Assembly: GCF_002105755.1 (NCBI RefSeq)
Contig: NZ_CP020821.1
Location: forward strand, 4,402,001 to 4,466,000
Reading direction: 5' to 3'
DNA length: 64,000 bases
Origin: Mycobacterium colombiense CECT 3035
GTDB taxonomy: Bacteria > Actinomycetota > Actinomycetes > Mycobacteriales > Mycobacteriaceae
Within the stretch, counting starts at the first letter, position 1. Each line of letters begins with the position of its first letter. This document shows positions 52,604 through 62,438 of the stretch, piece after piece. Under the pieces are notes generated by a model, which was not told the DNA's origin, did no database searches, and saw only the letters and a program-made list of their open reading frames with translations. Position numbers and translations under genes: made by a program.

Positions 52604-53968
52604 CTATGCGCCCAGCATGGCCTGGCCGCAGACACGAATGACGTTGCCCGTCACCGCATTCGAAGCCGGGCTGGCGAAGTAGGCGATGGTTTCCGCGACG
52701 TCGACGGGCTGCCCGCCCTGCAGCAGCGAGTTCATCCGGCGTCCGACCTCGCGGGTGGCCAGCGGGATGGCGGCCGTCATCTGGGTCTCGATGAATCCCG
52801 GCGCGACGGCGTTGATCGTGATGCCCTTGCCGTACAGCTCCGGGGCCAGCGACTGGGTGAGGCCGATCATGCCGGCCTTGGTCGTCGCGTAGTTGGTCTG
52901 GCCGCGGTTGCCTGCGATGCCGGCCATCGACGACAGGCCGATCACCCTGCCGCCCTCGCCGATGGTGCCGTTGGACACCAGCCCTTCGGTAAGGCGCAGC
53001 GGCGCAAGCAGATTGACGGCCAGGACGGCATCCCAGCGGGCGTCGTCCATGTTCGCCAACAGCTTGTCGCGGGTGATGCCGGCGTTGTTGACCAGCACGT
53101 CGGCGTGGCCGCCGTGGTGTTCGCGCAGATGCTCGGTGATCTTGTCGACGGCGTCGGGGGCGGTGACGTCGAGCCACAGCGCGGTGCCGCCGACCCGGCT
53201 GGCCGTCTCGGCGAGCGCCTCGGCGGCCGACTCCACGTCGATCGCGACCACGCGCGCGCCGTCGCGGGCGAACACCTCGGCGATCGTCGCACCGATACCG
53301 CGGGCCGCGCCCGTGACGATGGCGACCTTGCCGTCCAGCGGGCGGTCCCAGTCGGCCGGGGGAGTGGAGTCCGCGTCGCCGACGTAGAAGACCTGGCCGT
53401 CGACGTAGGCGGACTTGGCCGACAGGATGAACCGCATCGTCGATTCCAGGCCCGTCGCGGCGGGTTTGGCGTCCGGGGACAGATAGACCAGCGCCACCGT
53501 GGCGCCGTTGCGCAGCTCCTTGCCCAGCGAGCGGGTGAAGCCCTCGAGCGCCCGCTGCGCGATCCGCTCGTGCGGGGTGGCGGCGGCGTCGGGAGTGGTG
53601 CCGACCACGGCCACGCGCGCGGAATGGCCCAGATTGCGCAGCAGGGGAGTGAAGAACTCGTACAGAGCCTTCAGCCCCTCGGGCGTGGTGATGCCGGTGG
53701 CATCGAACACCAGGCCGCCGAATTTGTCGGCCCACCGACCGCCCAGGTTGTTACCCACCAGGTCGTAGTCGGCGTCCAGCGCCGCGCGCAGCGGTTCGAC
53801 GACCCTGCCCTCCCCGCCGATCAGCAGGGCCCCGGCCAGCGGCGGATCACCGGCTCGGTAGCGACGCAGCGTCTCGGGTTGGGGAACGCCGAGCTGCTTG
53901 GCGAGAAATGATCCAGGACCGGAATTGACGATCTGAGAGAACAGATCGGACGAAGCCTTGGGAGCCAC
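52604..53968 (-). CDS. fabG4: High-molecular-weight 3-oxoacyl reductase FabG4
   Basis: A 454-aa short-chain dehydrogenase with an extra N-terminal Rossmann-like (flavodoxin-type) domain of about 200 residues. The C-terminal catalytic domain has the nucleotide loop [28 protein letters not shown], and the Ser-Tyr-Lys triad in [22 protein letters not shown]. It reduces 3-oxoacyl-CoA to 3-hydroxyacyl-CoA with NADH. Start GTG 53968. It is in an operon with htdX and divergent from fadA2; the intergenic region holds a palindromic candidate operator. Matches M. tuberculosis Rv0242c (454 aa) exactly in length. Confidence 0.95.
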   Translation of the reverse strand: MAPKASSDLFSQIVNSGPGSFLAKQLGVPQPETLRRYRAGDPPLAGALLIGGEGRVVEPLRAALDADYDLVGNNLGGRWADKFGGLVFDATGITTPEGLKALYEFFTPLLRNLGHSARVAVVGTTPDAAATPHERIAQRALEGFTRSLGKELRNGATVALVYLSPDAKPAATGLESTMRFILSAKSAYVDGQVFYVGDADSTPPADWDRPLDGKVAIVTGAARGIGATIAEVFARDGARVVAIDVESAAEALAETASRVGGTALWLDVTAPDAVDKITEHLREHHGGHADVLVNNAGITRDKLLANMDDARWDAVLAVNLLAPLRLTEGLVSNGTIGEGGRVIGLSSMAGIAGNRGQTNYATTKAGMIGLTQSLAPELYGKGITINAVAPGFIETQMTAAIPLATREVGRRMNSLLQGGQPVDVAETIAYFASPASNAVTGNVIRVCGQAMLGA

Positions 53969-54035
53969 CGGAGCTACCTTCCATGTTCTTTCGAAGTCGG
54001 GGTATGCCTACAGCACAACCGTATCGAGGACGAAC

Positions 54036-54049
54036 TTACTGCAGAGTAA
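54036..54049. promoter_or_regulatory. Candidate operator between fabG4 and fadA2 (TTACT-GCAG-AGTAA)
   Basis: Five-base perfect arms, extended to six (CTTACT/AGTAAG at 54035-54050), around GCAG. A TANNNT -10 for fadA2 (TAGTAT, 54060-54065) lies 18 bp beyond the left arm's TTACTG, so the palindrome would cover the -35. The same pattern precedes the Rv0238-like TetR gene and fadE5. Confidence 0.6.
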
Positions 54050-54120
54050 GAACAGTGAGTAGTATGGCCCCAGACGGGCGATTCCCAAACCGATAGACCG
54101 CAGAAACACGGAGAAGAATA

Positions 54121-55455
54121 GTGGCCCCTGCAAGCTCTGACGCAAGCAAACAGCGCAGTTCCGAGCGGCGGCGCGTGGCCGTCCTGGGCGGCAACCGCAT
54201 CCCGTTCGCCCGGTCGGACGGGGCTTACGCGGAGGCGTCCAACCAGGACATGTTCACCGCGGCCCTGGGCGGGCTGGTGGATCGCTTCGGCTTGGCCGGC
54301 GAACGGCTGGGCGTGGTGGTCGGCGGCGCCGTGCTCAAGCACAGCCGGGACTTCAACCTCACCCGCGAATGCGTGCTCGGGTCCCAGCTGTCCTCCTACA
54401 CGCCCGCATTCGACCTGCAGCAGGCCTGCGGAACCGGGCTGCAGGCGGCCGTCGCCGCCGCCGAGGGCATCGCGGCCGGGCGCTACGAGGTGGCCGCCGC
54501 AGGCGGCGTGGACACCACCTCCGACGCTCCCATCGGCCTGGGCGACAACCTGCGCCGCACCCTGCTCAAGCTGCGCCGGGCCAAGTCCAACGTGCAGCGG
54601 CTGAAGCTGGTCGGCACGCTGCCCGCGACCCTGGGCGTCGAGATCCCGGTCAACAGCGAACCCCGCACCGGGCTGTCGATGGGGGAGCACCAGGCGCTCA
54701 CCGCCAAGAAGATGGGCATCTCCCGGGTGACCCAGGACGAGCTGGCCGCGGCCAGCCACCGCAACATGGCCGCCGCGTACGACCGCGGCTTCTTCGACGA
54801 CCTGGTCACGCCGTTCTTGGGGCTGTACCGCGACGACAACCTGCGGGCGGACTCGTCGGCGGAGAAGCTGGCGAAGCTGCGTCCGGTGTTCGGCGTGAAG
54901 GCCGGCGACGCGACGATGACGGCCGGCAACTCGACTCCGCTGACCGACGGGGCGTCGGTGGCCCTGCTGGCCACCGACGAGTGGGCGGCCGCTCATTCGC
55001 TGACCCCGCTGGCCTACCTGGTCGATTCGGAGACCGCGGCGGTCGACTACGTCAACGGGCGCGACGGCCTGCTGATGGCCCCGACTTACGCGGTGCCGCG
55101 GCTGCTCGCCCGCAACGGCCTGAGCCTGCAGGACTTCGACTTCTACGAGATCCACGAGGCCTTCGCGTCGGTGGTCCTGTGCCACCTGCAGGCCTGGGAG
55201 TCCGAGGAGTACTGCAAGGAGCGGCTCGGCCTGGACGCCGCGCTGGGCTCGATCGACCGGGCCAAGCTCAACGTCAACGGGTCCTCGCTGGCCGCCGGCC
55301 ACCCGTTCGCCGCCACCGGCGGGCGGATCCTGGCGCAGGCCGCCAAGCAGCTCGCGCAGCGCAAGGCCGAACAGAAGGGCGGCGGCACCGTGCGCGCCCT
55401 GGTCTCGATCTGTGCGGCCGGCGGTCAGGGTGTCGCCGCCATCCTGGAGGCGTGA
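54121..55455 (+). CDS. fadA2: Acetyl-CoA acyltransferase (thiolase) FadA2
   Basis: A 444-aa thiolase that cleaves 3-ketoacyl-CoA in the last step of beta-oxidation. Active-site residues are complete: C103 in QQACGTGLQAAV, the His in SSLAAGHPFAATGGR and the second Cys in SICAAGGQGVA. Start GTG 54121 with GGAGAAG upstream. It is divergent from fabG4-htdX and convergent with fadE5 across two hairpins; together these genes supply dehydrogenase, hydratase, reductase and thiolase activities. Orthologue of M. tuberculosis Rv0243. Confidence 0.95.
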   Translation: MAPASSDASKQRSSERRRVAVLGGNRIPFARSDGAYAEASNQDMFTAALGGLVDRFGLAGERLGVVVGGAVLKHSRDFNLTRECVLGSQLSSYTPAFDLQQACGTGLQAAVAAAEGIAAGRYEVAAAGGVDTTSDAPIGLGDNLRRTLLKLRRAKSNVQRLKLVGTLPATLGVEIPVNSEPRTGLSMGEHQALTAKKMGISRVTQDELAAASHRNMAAAYDRGFFDDLVTPFLGLYRDDNLRADSSAEKLAKLRPVFGVKAGDATMTAGNSTPLTDGASVALLATDEWAAAHSLTPLAYLVDSETAAVDYVNGRDGLLMAPTYAVPRLLARNGLSLQDFDFYEIHEAFASVVLCHLQAWESEEYCKERLGLDAALGSIDRAKLNVNGSSLAAGHPFAATGGRILAQAAKQLAQRKAEQKGGGTVRALVSICAAGGQGVAAILEA

Positions 55456-55653
55456 CGGGTCGTCCGCACGTCGCCGCCGGTGACTCGGCCCGCTTCATGA
55501 GTTGGGTCACATCCGGTTAGCCAGCTGGGGGTGCGGGTATCCGACCCACCGGATGGCCCCGTGTTGTGGTCTGACCCCCCGACCCCGACGGCAATACGGG
55601 GCATCCCCCGAATGCGAGCGCTGGTCCGTTTCGGCGGACCGGTGTACGAAAAG

Positions 55654-55693
55654 GGCCGCCGCTGGAGTGAGGGGATCCAGCGGCGGCCTTTTT
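55654..55693 (+). terminator. Rho-independent terminator of fadA2
   Basis: A 12-bp perfect stem (GGCCGCCGCTGG at 55654-55665, CCAGCGGCGGCC at 55677-55688) with an 11-base loop, followed by TTTTT. This classic intrinsic terminator is uncommon in mycobacteria. It lies about 200 bp after the fadA2 stop; the bases between (55456-55653) contain nothing I can assign. Confidence 0.85.
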
Positions 55694-55730
55694 GACTGTC
55701 GACCTGCTTTTCTGCGTTCCGTGAAGCGAC

Positions 55731-55764
55731 AAATCCCCCGCTTCGCGGGCGAAGCGGGGGATTT
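55731..55764 (-). terminator. Long hairpin between fadA2 and fadE5, probable fadE5 terminator
   Basis: A 16-bp perfect stem (arms 55731-55746 and 55749-55764, AAATCCCCCGCTTCGC and its complement) with a minimal loop. It lies 22 bp beyond the fadE5 stop. The stem ends in A/T pairs but no T-run follows on the minus strand. It probably terminates fadE5 or stabilises its mRNA 3' end. Confidence 0.65.
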
Positions 55765-55785
55765 GCGCCTGTCGCTCGCGTCGGC

Positions 55786-57621
55786 CTAGAAGGCGGCCTC
55801 GTCGAGCTCCATGATGTCGTTGTCCAGCGTGTCGATGACCTCACGAGTGCTGGTCAGCAGAGGCAGGAAGTTCTTCGCGAAGAACGACGCCACCGCGATC
55901 TTGCCCTCGTAGAAGGACCGCTCCTCGCCGCTGGCGCCGGCGTCCAGCGCCGCCACGGCGACCGCGGCCTGACGCTGCAACAGCCAGCCGATGACCAGGT
56001 CACCGACGCTCATCAGGAAGCGCACCGAACCCAGACCCACCTTGTACAGGCTGGTCACGTCCTCCTGCGCCGCCATCAGGTAGCCGGTCAGCGTCGCCGC
56101 CATCGCCTGCACGTCGCTCAGCGCCTTGGCCAGCAGCTCCCGCTCGGTCTTCAGGCGGCCGTTGCCGGACTCGCTGTCGACGAACTTCTGGATCTGCTCG
56201 GACACGTGAGCCAGCGCCACACCCTTGTCGCGGACGATCTTGCGGAAGAAGAAGTCCTGCGCCTGGATGGCGGTGGTGCCCTCGTAGAGCGAGTCGATCT
56301 TGGCGTCGCGGATGTACTGCTCGATCGGGTAGTCCTGCAGGAAGCCGGACCCACCGAAGGTCTGCAGGCTCTCGGTGAGCTTGGCGTACGCCTGCTCCGA
56401 ACCCACACCCTTGACGACCGGCAGCATCAGGTCGTTGACCTTGACCGCCAGCTCGGCGTCCACACCGTGCAGCGCCTCGGCGACGGCCGAGTCCTGGTAG
56501 GTCGACGTGAACAGGTACAGCGCGCGCAGACCCTCGGCGTAAGCCTTCTGGGTCATCAGCGACCGGCGCACGTCCGGGTGGTGCGTGATGGTCACCCGCG
56601 GCGCGGTCTTGTCGGTCATCTGGGTCATGTCGGCGCCCTGCACGCGGGACTTCGCGTACTCCAGCGCGTTCAGGTAACCCGTCGACAGGGTCGCGATGGC
56701 CTTGGTGCCCACCATCATGCGGGCCTGCTCGATGACCTCGAACATCTGCGCGATGCCGTTGTGCACCTCGCCGACCAGCCAGCCCTTGGCGGGGACGTCG
56801 TGCTGGCCGAAGCTCAGCTCGCACGTCGCCGATACCTTCAGGCCCATCTTGTGCTCGACGTTGGTGACGAAGACGCCGTTGCGCTCGCCCAGCTCACCGG
56901 TCTCGAAGTCGAACAGGAACTTGGGCACGAAGAACAGCGACAGGCCCTTGGTGCCCGGTCCGGCGCCCTCGGGGCGTGCCAGCACCAGGTGGAAGATGTT
57001 CTCGAACAGGTCGTCGGAGTCGGCGGAGGTGATGAACCGCTTCACACCGTCGATGTGCCAGGAACCGTCCTCCTGCTGGACCGCCTTGGTGCGCCCGGCG
57101 CCCACGTCGGAGCCGGCGTCCGGCTCGGTGAGCACCATGGTCGAACCCCAGCCGCGCTCGGCGGCCAGCACGGCCCATTTCTTCTGCTCTTCGGTACCGA
57201 GGTGGTACAGGATGTTGGCGAAGCCCGCGCCACCGGCGTACATCCACACGGCCGGGTTGGCACCCAGGATGTGCTCGTGCAGCGCCCACAGCAGCGACTT
57301 GGGCATCGCGACGCCGCCGAGGGCCTCGTCGATGCCGACCTTGTCCCATCCGGCCTCGATGACGGCGTGGACCGACTTCTTGAATGATTCGGGCAGCGTC
57401 ACCGAGTGCGTCTTCGGGTCGAAGACCGGCGGGTTGCGGTCGCCCTCGACGAACGAGTCGGCGATCGGCCCTTCGGCGAGCCGGCTCATCTCGTTCAACA
57501 TTTCGCGGGCCGTGTCGACGTCCAGATCGCTGTATTCGCCTTGGCCCAATGCCTTGTCAACGCCCAGAACCTCGAACAGGTTGAATGCCTGGTCGCGGAC
57601 GTTGCTCTTGTAGTGGCTCAC
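55786..57621 (-). CDS. fadE5: Acyl-CoA dehydrogenase FadE5
   Basis: A 611-aa acyl-CoA dehydrogenase when started at GTG 57621 ([15 protein letters not shown]), which has GAGGAGGACC upstream and gives exactly the M. tuberculosis FadE5 (Rv0244c) length. It introduces the double bond in medium- and long-chain acyl-CoA. Motifs: [36 protein letters not shown] and [14 protein letters not shown] with the catalytic Glu, plus a C-terminal extra helical domain typical of the long type. It is controlled from a promoter carrying the candidate operator at 57673-57686. It converges with fadA2. Confidence 0.96.
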   Translation of the reverse strand: MSHYKSNVRDQAFNLFEVLGVDKALGQGEYSDLDVDTAREMLNEMSRLAEGPIADSFVEGDRNPPVFDPKTHSVTLPESFKKSVHAVIEAGWDKVGIDEALGGVAMPKSLLWALHEHILGANPAVWMYAGGAGFANILYHLGTEEQKKWAVLAAERGWGSTMVLTEPDAGSDVGAGRTKAVQQEDGSWHIDGVKRFITSADSDDLFENIFHLVLARPEGAGPGTKGLSLFFVPKFLFDFETGELGERNGVFVTNVEHKMGLKVSATCELSFGQHDVPAKGWLVGEVHNGIAQMFEVIEQARMMVGTKAIATLSTGYLNALEYAKSRVQGADMTQMTDKTAPRVTITHHPDVRRSLMTQKAYAEGLRALYLFTSTYQDSAVAEALHGVDAELAVKVNDLMLPVVKGVGSEQAYAKLTESLQTFGGSGFLQDYPIEQYIRDAKIDSLYEGTTAIQAQDFFFRKIVRDKGVALAHVSEQIQKFVDSESGNGRLKTERELLAKALSDVQAMAATLTGYLMAAQEDVTSLYKVGLGSVRFLMSVGDLVIGWLLQRQAAVAVAALDAGASGEERSFYEGKIAVASFFAKNFLPLLTSTREVIDTLDNDIMELDEAAF

Positions 57622-57672
57622 TACGGTCCTCCTCGTTGAGAATGCCACTTGTGGTTGGGTACTAGGTCTAAG

Positions 57673-57686
57673 TTACCCACCAGTAA
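57673..57686 (-). promoter_or_regulatory. Candidate fadE5 operator (TTACTGGTGGGTAA on the minus strand)
   Basis: Four-base perfect arms TTAC/GTAA, six-base spacer, 52 bp upstream of the fadE5 start. It overlaps a TANNNT hexamer (TAACTT, minus strand 57675-57670) that could be the -10. Wider imperfect symmetry (TAGGTCT...AGACCTA) extends on both sides. It shares the TTAC-N6-GTAA pattern with 54036-54049 and 49766-49779. Confidence 0.6.
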
Positions 57687-57756
57687 CAAGACCTAAAATA
57701 TCGCTCGCGTCAGTGGTATGCAAGTCAATGTGAGCTAGATTTCATTGCCTAATTAA

Positions 57757-57768
57757 CCAACCGGTTGG
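57757..57768. promoter_or_regulatory. CCAACCGGTTGG palindrome upstream of the dioxygenase gene
   Basis: Perfect 12-bp palindrome in an AT-richer stretch 54 bp before the dioxygenase start. Such AACCGGTT-centred palindromes are common targets of mycobacterial TetR proteins. No regulator gene is adjacent, so the factor is unknown. Confidence 0.5.
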
Positions 57769-57822
57769 GAAGCTGCTGGTCATGCCGTCGGAATCCGATC
57801 TACCTGCGGCGATGGCGGGCGC

Positions 57823-58833
57823 ATGACCGGTGTGCGTGGCGTCACTGCGCCTATGGAGCTGCCGACCGTGGACCTGCGGGCCGAGCCGGGCCCCCTGCGC
57901 GACGGTCTGCGCGAGGCCGGCCACCAGGTCGGCTTCTTCTACCTGACCGGTCACGGCGTGCCGCCGGACCTGGTGACGCGCGTCCTGGACGCGGCGCGCC
58001 GGCTCTTCGCGCTCCCGCAATCTGAGAAGGACGACGTCGCGATGGTGCGCAGCCCGCATTTCCGCGGGTACACCCGGCTGGGCGGCGAGCTGACCCGCGG
58101 GCAGGTGGATTGGCGCGAGCAGATCGACGTCGGGCCGCAGCGCCCGCCGATCGGCGGCCTGGACAAGACCGACTACCGGTGGCTGCAGGGCCCCAACCAG
58201 TGGCCGGCCGCCCTTCCCGACCTGCCCGGGATCGTCGAGGAATGGGATGCCGCGCTGTCCGCGGTGGCCCGCACCCTGCTGCGGCACTGGGCGGCCGCGC
58301 TGGGCAGCCCGTCCGACGTGTTCGATGCGGCCTTCGCCGAGGCGCCGGCCACGCTGATCAAGATCATCCGCTATCCGGGCAGCGCCGCCAGTGCCCAGGG
58401 CGTGGGCGCGCACCGCGACTCCGGCGTGCTCACCCTGCTGCTGGCCGAGCCGGGCAGCACGGGTCTGCAGGTGCGGCCGGCCGGAAATCCGGCGGACGCT
58501 TGGATCGATGTGCCCCCGCACGAGGGGGCGTTCATCGTCAACATCGGTGAACTCCTGGAGGTGGCCACGCGCGGCTACCTGCGGGCCACCGAGCACCGGG
58601 TCAACCTGGCGGGGCCGGCGCGCGAGCGCATCTCGGTGCCGTTCTTCTTCAACCCGCGCCTGGACGCGCGGATACCGGTGCTGTCGCTGCCCGACGAGCT
58701 CGAGGCGCGCGCGCAGCGCGTGGATGACCCATCGGATCCGATCTTCGCGGTCTACGGGCGCAACGCCTGGAAGAGCAGACTGCGGGCCCATCCGGATGTG
58801 GCCGCGGCGCACGGATATTCGGCAGAGCGCTGA
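57823..58833 (+). CDS. 2-oxoglutarate/Fe(II)-dependent dioxygenase, isopenicillin N synthase family
   Basis: A 336-aa jelly-roll oxygenase. The iron triad H197, D199, H258 (GAHRDSG and TEHRVNL) and the co-substrate RxS motif (R269, S271) are complete. The N-terminal DIOX_N domain shows LPTVDLRA and GHQVGFFYLTGHGVP. ATG 57823; ATG 57853 (MELPTVDL) is an alternative. It would oxidise an unknown small molecule; despite the family name there is no sign of antibiotic biosynthesis nearby. No equivalent is recalled at this place in M. tuberculosis. A palindromic operator lies upstream. Confidence 0.92.
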   Translation: MTGVRGVTAPMELPTVDLRAEPGPLRDGLREAGHQVGFFYLTGHGVPPDLVTRVLDAARRLFALPQSEKDDVAMVRSPHFRGYTRLGGELTRGQVDWREQIDVGPQRPPIGGLDKTDYRWLQGPNQWPAALPDLPGIVEEWDAALSAVARTLLRHWAAALGSPSDVFDAAFAEAPATLIKIIRYPGSAASAQGVGAHRDSGVLTLLLAEPGSTGLQVRPAGNPADAWIDVPPHEGAFIVNIGELLEVATRGYLRATEHRVNLAGPARERISVPFFFNPRLDARIPVLSLPDELEARAQRVDDPSDPIFAVYGRNAWKSRLRAHPDVAAAHGYSAER

Positions 58834-58913
58834 GAAAACGGGTGAGGCTGGCCGTGCCGGGGTGACCGGCGCCGGGTAGGGTCGTTTCCGACAAATCCCG
58901 TCTCCGGCACTAG

Positions 58914-59417
<504 letters not shown>

Positions 59418-59441
59418 TCGCCTCGGCCGGCGGCCGGCCGG

Positions 59442-59606
59442 CTAGGGGCGGTGGCTCAGCTCGTCGCGAAAGCCCTGGATGCGGCTCTCGAGTTCGGCGG
59501 CGTCGCTGTACCGGCCTTCCTTGTTCGCGAGCTGGGCGCGGACCGACAATTGACGAATCGCGGTGCGAATGTTGTTGATGCTGGCGGTTTCTCGCCTGGG
59601 TTCCAT
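59442..59606 (-). CDS. Small helical protein (54 aa) of unknown function
   Basis: ATG 59606 with GAAAGGCAG upstream opens a 54-aa frame, mostly one amphipathic helical hairpin: SINNIRTAIRQLSVRAQLAN then GRYSDAAELESRIQGFRDEL. Regular heptad-like spacing suggests a coiled coil. The sequence looks conserved and coding (G/C-rich third positions), but I do not recognise the family. It converges with the flavin reductase gene. Confidence 0.7.
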   Translation of the reverse strand: MEPRRETASINNIRTAIRQLSVRAQLANKEGRYSDAAELESRIQGFRDELSHRP

Positions 59607-59735
59607 GGACTGCCTTTCCGGTCGTGGCTAGCTGGCCGCACGCGGCGGCCCGACAGGATGCAGTGGGGTTACCCGGGTCTCGCCACGGCCTAACGTGCCG
59701 TGACGGGATCGGTCCGGATCAGCGCGGCGTAAATC

Positions 59736-60482
59736 TCAGCGACGGAACAGCTTGTTGCCGAGCCACACCACCGGGTCGTACTTGCGGTCGGCGACCCGCT
59801 CTTTCATCGGGATCAGCGCGTTGTCGGTGATCTTGATGTTCTCCGGGCAGACCTCGGTGCAGCACTTGGTGATGTTGCAGTAGCCCAGGCCGTGCTCGTC
59901 CTGAGCGTCGTTGCGCCGGTCGCGGGTGTCCAGCGGGTGCATCTCCAGCTCGGCGATCCGCATCAGGAAGCGGGGCCCCGCGAACGCCTTCTTGTTCTCC
60001 TCGTGGTCGCGGACCACGTGGCACACGTTCTGGCACAGGAAGCACTCGATGCACTTGCGGAACTCCTGGGAACGCTGCACATCCTCCTGCGCCATCCGGT
60101 ACTCGCCGGGCTGCAGGTCCTTGGGCGGCGCGAAAGACGGGATTTCGCGGGCCTTTTCGTAGTTGAACGAGACGTCGGTGACCAGGTCGCGGATCACCGG
60201 GAACGTCCGCAGCGGCGTGACGGTGACGACCTCGTCCTCGGCGAAGGTGGACATCCGGGTCATGCAGAGCAGCCGCGGCTTGCCGTTGATCTCCGCCGAG
60301 CAGGAGCCACACTTGCCCGCCTTGCAGTTCCACCGGACGGCCAGGTCGGGCGTCTGGGTCTGCTGCAGGCGATGGATGATGTCGAGGACGACCTCGCCCT
60401 CGTTGACCTCGACGGTGAAGTCCTGCAGACCGCCGTCGGCGTCGTCGCCGCGCCACACCCGCATCGTCGCGTTGTAGGTCAT
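59736..60482 (-). CDS. Succinate dehydrogenase/fumarate reductase iron-sulfur subunit (Sdh1 type, Rv0247c)
   Basis: A 248-aa electron-transfer subunit. The [2Fe-2S] site is CKAGKCGSCSAEI with a later Cys (RLLC); the second domain has CIECFLCQNVCH and CNITKCCTEVCP for the [4Fe-4S] and [3Fe-4S] clusters. It passes electrons between the flavoprotein and menaquinone. ATG 60482 overlaps the flavoprotein stop (ATGA), which shows tight coupling. It is the last gene of the operon. Confidence 0.95.
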   Translation of the reverse strand: MTYNATMRVWRGDDADGGLQDFTVEVNEGEVVLDIIHRLQQTQTPDLAVRWNCKAGKCGSCSAEINGKPRLLCMTRMSTFAEDEVVTVTPLRTFPVIRDLVTDVSFNYEKAREIPSFAPPKDLQPGEYRMAQEDVQRSQEFRKCIECFLCQNVCHVVRDHEENKKAFAGPRFLMRIAELEMHPLDTRDRRNDAQDEHGLGYCNITKCCTEVCPENIKITDNALIPMKERVADRKYDPVVWLGNKLFRR

Positions 60483-62395
60483 TTGCCACTCCGTCCTGGG
60501 TGCCCGGCGAGTTCTTCGTCGGTGTAGTACTTCTCCAGCTCACCGATTTCAAACAGCTCCAGCAGATCGGGCCGCATCGGCGTCTGCTCCTTCTTCGTGA
60601 TGGTGATGTCGGGAATCACCTCGTCGCCGCCGGCCGCCTCGCAGACCAGCAGCACCTTGCGCCACGACGAGTCCATCGCCGGGTGGTCGTCGCGGGTGTG
60701 CCCGCCGCGGCTCTCGGTGCGCTGCAGCGCGGCCTTGGCCACGCACTCGCTGACCAGCAGCATGTTGCGCAGGTCGATGGCCAGGTTCCAGCCCGGGTTG
60801 TACCGGCGCTGCCCCTCGACGTGGAGGTTCTTGAACCGCTCCCGCAGCTTGTCCAGCCGCGCCAGCGCCTCCGCGACCTCGTCGGCGTTGCGGATGATGC
60901 CGACCAGGTCGTTCATCGACTGCTGCAGTTCCAGCTGCAGGGTGTACGGGTTCTCCGGGGTGCCGCTGGCCGGCGCCTCGAAGGGGGACAACGCCCGCTT
61001 CGCCGCCGCGTCGAGGGCGCCTTCGGCGACCGTCGGGCGGCTGCTGAGGGCCCGCACGTAGTCGGCCGCGCCCAGCCCGGCCCGCCGGCCGAACACCAGC
61101 AGGTCCGACAGCGAGTTGCCGCCGAGCCGGTTCGAGCCGTGCATACCGCCGGAGCATTCGCCGGCGGCGAAGAGCCCGGGCACGGTGGCCGCGCCGGTGT
61201 CGGCGTCCACCTCGACGCCGCCCATCACGTAGTGGCAGGTGGGCCCGACTTCCATCGGCTCCTTGGTGATGTCGACCCCGGCCAGTTCCTTGAACTGGTG
61301 GTACATCGACGGCAGGCGGCGGTTGATCTCCGCCGGCGTCAGCCGCGAGGCGATGTCCAGGAAGACGCCACCGTGTGGGCTGCCGCGGCCGGCCTTGACC
61401 TCCGAGTTGATCGCGCGCGCGACCTCGTCGCGCGGCAGCAGGTCCGGAGTGCGGCGGGCCGAGTCGTTGTCCTTGAGCCACTGGTCGGCTTCTTGTTCGG
61501 ACTCGGCGTATTGCCCCTTGAACACCGACGGGATGTAGTCGAACATGAACCGCTTGCCGTCGGAGTTCTTCAGCACCCCGCCGTCGCCGCGGACACCCTC
61601 GGTGACCAGGATCCCCTTTACGCTCGGCGGCCAGACCATGCCTGTCGGGTGGAACTGGACGAACTCCATGTTGATCAGCGACGCGCCCGCCCGCAGGGCC
61701 AGGGCGTGGCCGTCGCCGGTGTACTCCCAGGAGTTCGAGGTGACCTTGAACGACTTGCCGATGCCGCCGGTGGCCAGCACCACCGCGGGCGCCTCGAACA
61801 GGATGAAGTTTCCGCTTTCGCGGATGTAGCCGAACGCCCCGGCGATCGCGTCGCCGTCCTTGATCAGCTCGGTGATCGTGGTCTCGGCGAACACCCGGAT
61901 CCGGGCCTCGTAGTCGCCGAGCTCGGCGTGATCCTCCTGCTGCAGCGAGACGATCTTCTGCTGCATGGTGCGGATCAGCTCCAGCCCGGTGCGGTCACCG
62001 ACGTGGGCCAGCCGCGGGTAGGTGTGCCCACCGAAGTTGCGCTGGCTGATCTTGCCGTCCTTGAGGCGATCGAACAGCGCGCCATAGGTTTCCAGCTCCC
62101 AGACGCGGTCCGGAGCCTCCTTGGCGTGCAGTTCGGCCATCCGCCAGTTGTTGAGGAATTTCCCGCCGCGCATCGTGTCGCCGAAGTGGGTCTTCCAGTT
62201 GTCCTTCGGGTTGGTGTTGCCCATCGACGCCGCGCAGCCACCCTCGGCCATGACCGTGTGGGCCTTGCCGAACAGGGACTTACACACCACCGCGACCCGC
62301 AGACCCCGTTCGCGCGCTTCGATCACCGCACGCAGTCCGGCGCCGCCGGCGCCGATCACGACCACGTCGTACGTGTGCCGCTCGATTTCAACCAT
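60479..62395 (-). CDS. Succinate dehydrogenase/fumarate reductase flavoprotein subunit (Sdh1 type, Rv0248c)
   Basis: A 638-aa flavoprotein starting at ATG 62395 (MVEIERHTYDVVV), preceded by GAGGG; an upstream in-frame ATG 62449 would overlap the anchor gene's stop. FAD motifs: VVVIGAGGAGLRAVIEARERG and KAHTVMAEGGCAA with the His that binds FAD covalently. Catalytic segments include VQFHPTGM and HGSNRLGGNSLSDLLVFGRRAG. It interconverts succinate and fumarate. In mycobacteria this Sdh1 complex is one of two succinate dehydrogenases and feeds menaquinone. Confidence 0.95.
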   Translation of the reverse strand: MVEIERHTYDVVVIGAGGAGLRAVIEARERGLRVAVVCKSLFGKAHTVMAEGGCAASMGNTNPKDNWKTHFGDTMRGGKFLNNWRMAELHAKEAPDRVWELETYGALFDRLKDGKISQRNFGGHTYPRLAHVGDRTGLELIRTMQQKIVSLQQEDHAELGDYEARIRVFAETTITELIKDGDAIAGAFGYIRESGNFILFEAPAVVLATGGIGKSFKVTSNSWEYTGDGHALALRAGASLINMEFVQFHPTGMVWPPSVKGILVTEGVRGDGGVLKNSDGKRFMFDYIPSVFKGQYAESEQEADQWLKDNDSARRTPDLLPRDEVARAINSEVKAGRGSPHGGVFLDIASRLTPAEINRRLPSMYHQFKELAGVDITKEPMEVGPTCHYVMGGVEVDADTGAATVPGLFAAGECSGGMHGSNRLGGNSLSDLLVFGRRAGLGAADYVRALSSRPTVAEGALDAAAKRALSPFEAPASGTPENPYTLQLELQQSMNDLVGIIRNADEVAEALARLDKLRERFKNLHVEGQRRYNPGWNLAIDLRNMLLVSECVAKAALQRTESRGGHTRDDHPAMDSSWRKVLLVCEAAGGDEVIPDITITKKEQTPMRPDLLELFEIGELEKYYTDEELAGHPGRSGK

Positions 62396-62438
62396 GAAAC
62401 CCTCGCTAGCTAAATTCTGATTATTTCGAGATGGCTTG

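Noticed and set aside
51698..53911. Very long plus-strand open frame (737 codons) across htdX and fabG4
   Set aside because: It is antisense to two genes with intact catalytic motifs; its translation is Arg/Gly/His-rich low-complexity, as expected for a GC-rich shadow frame.
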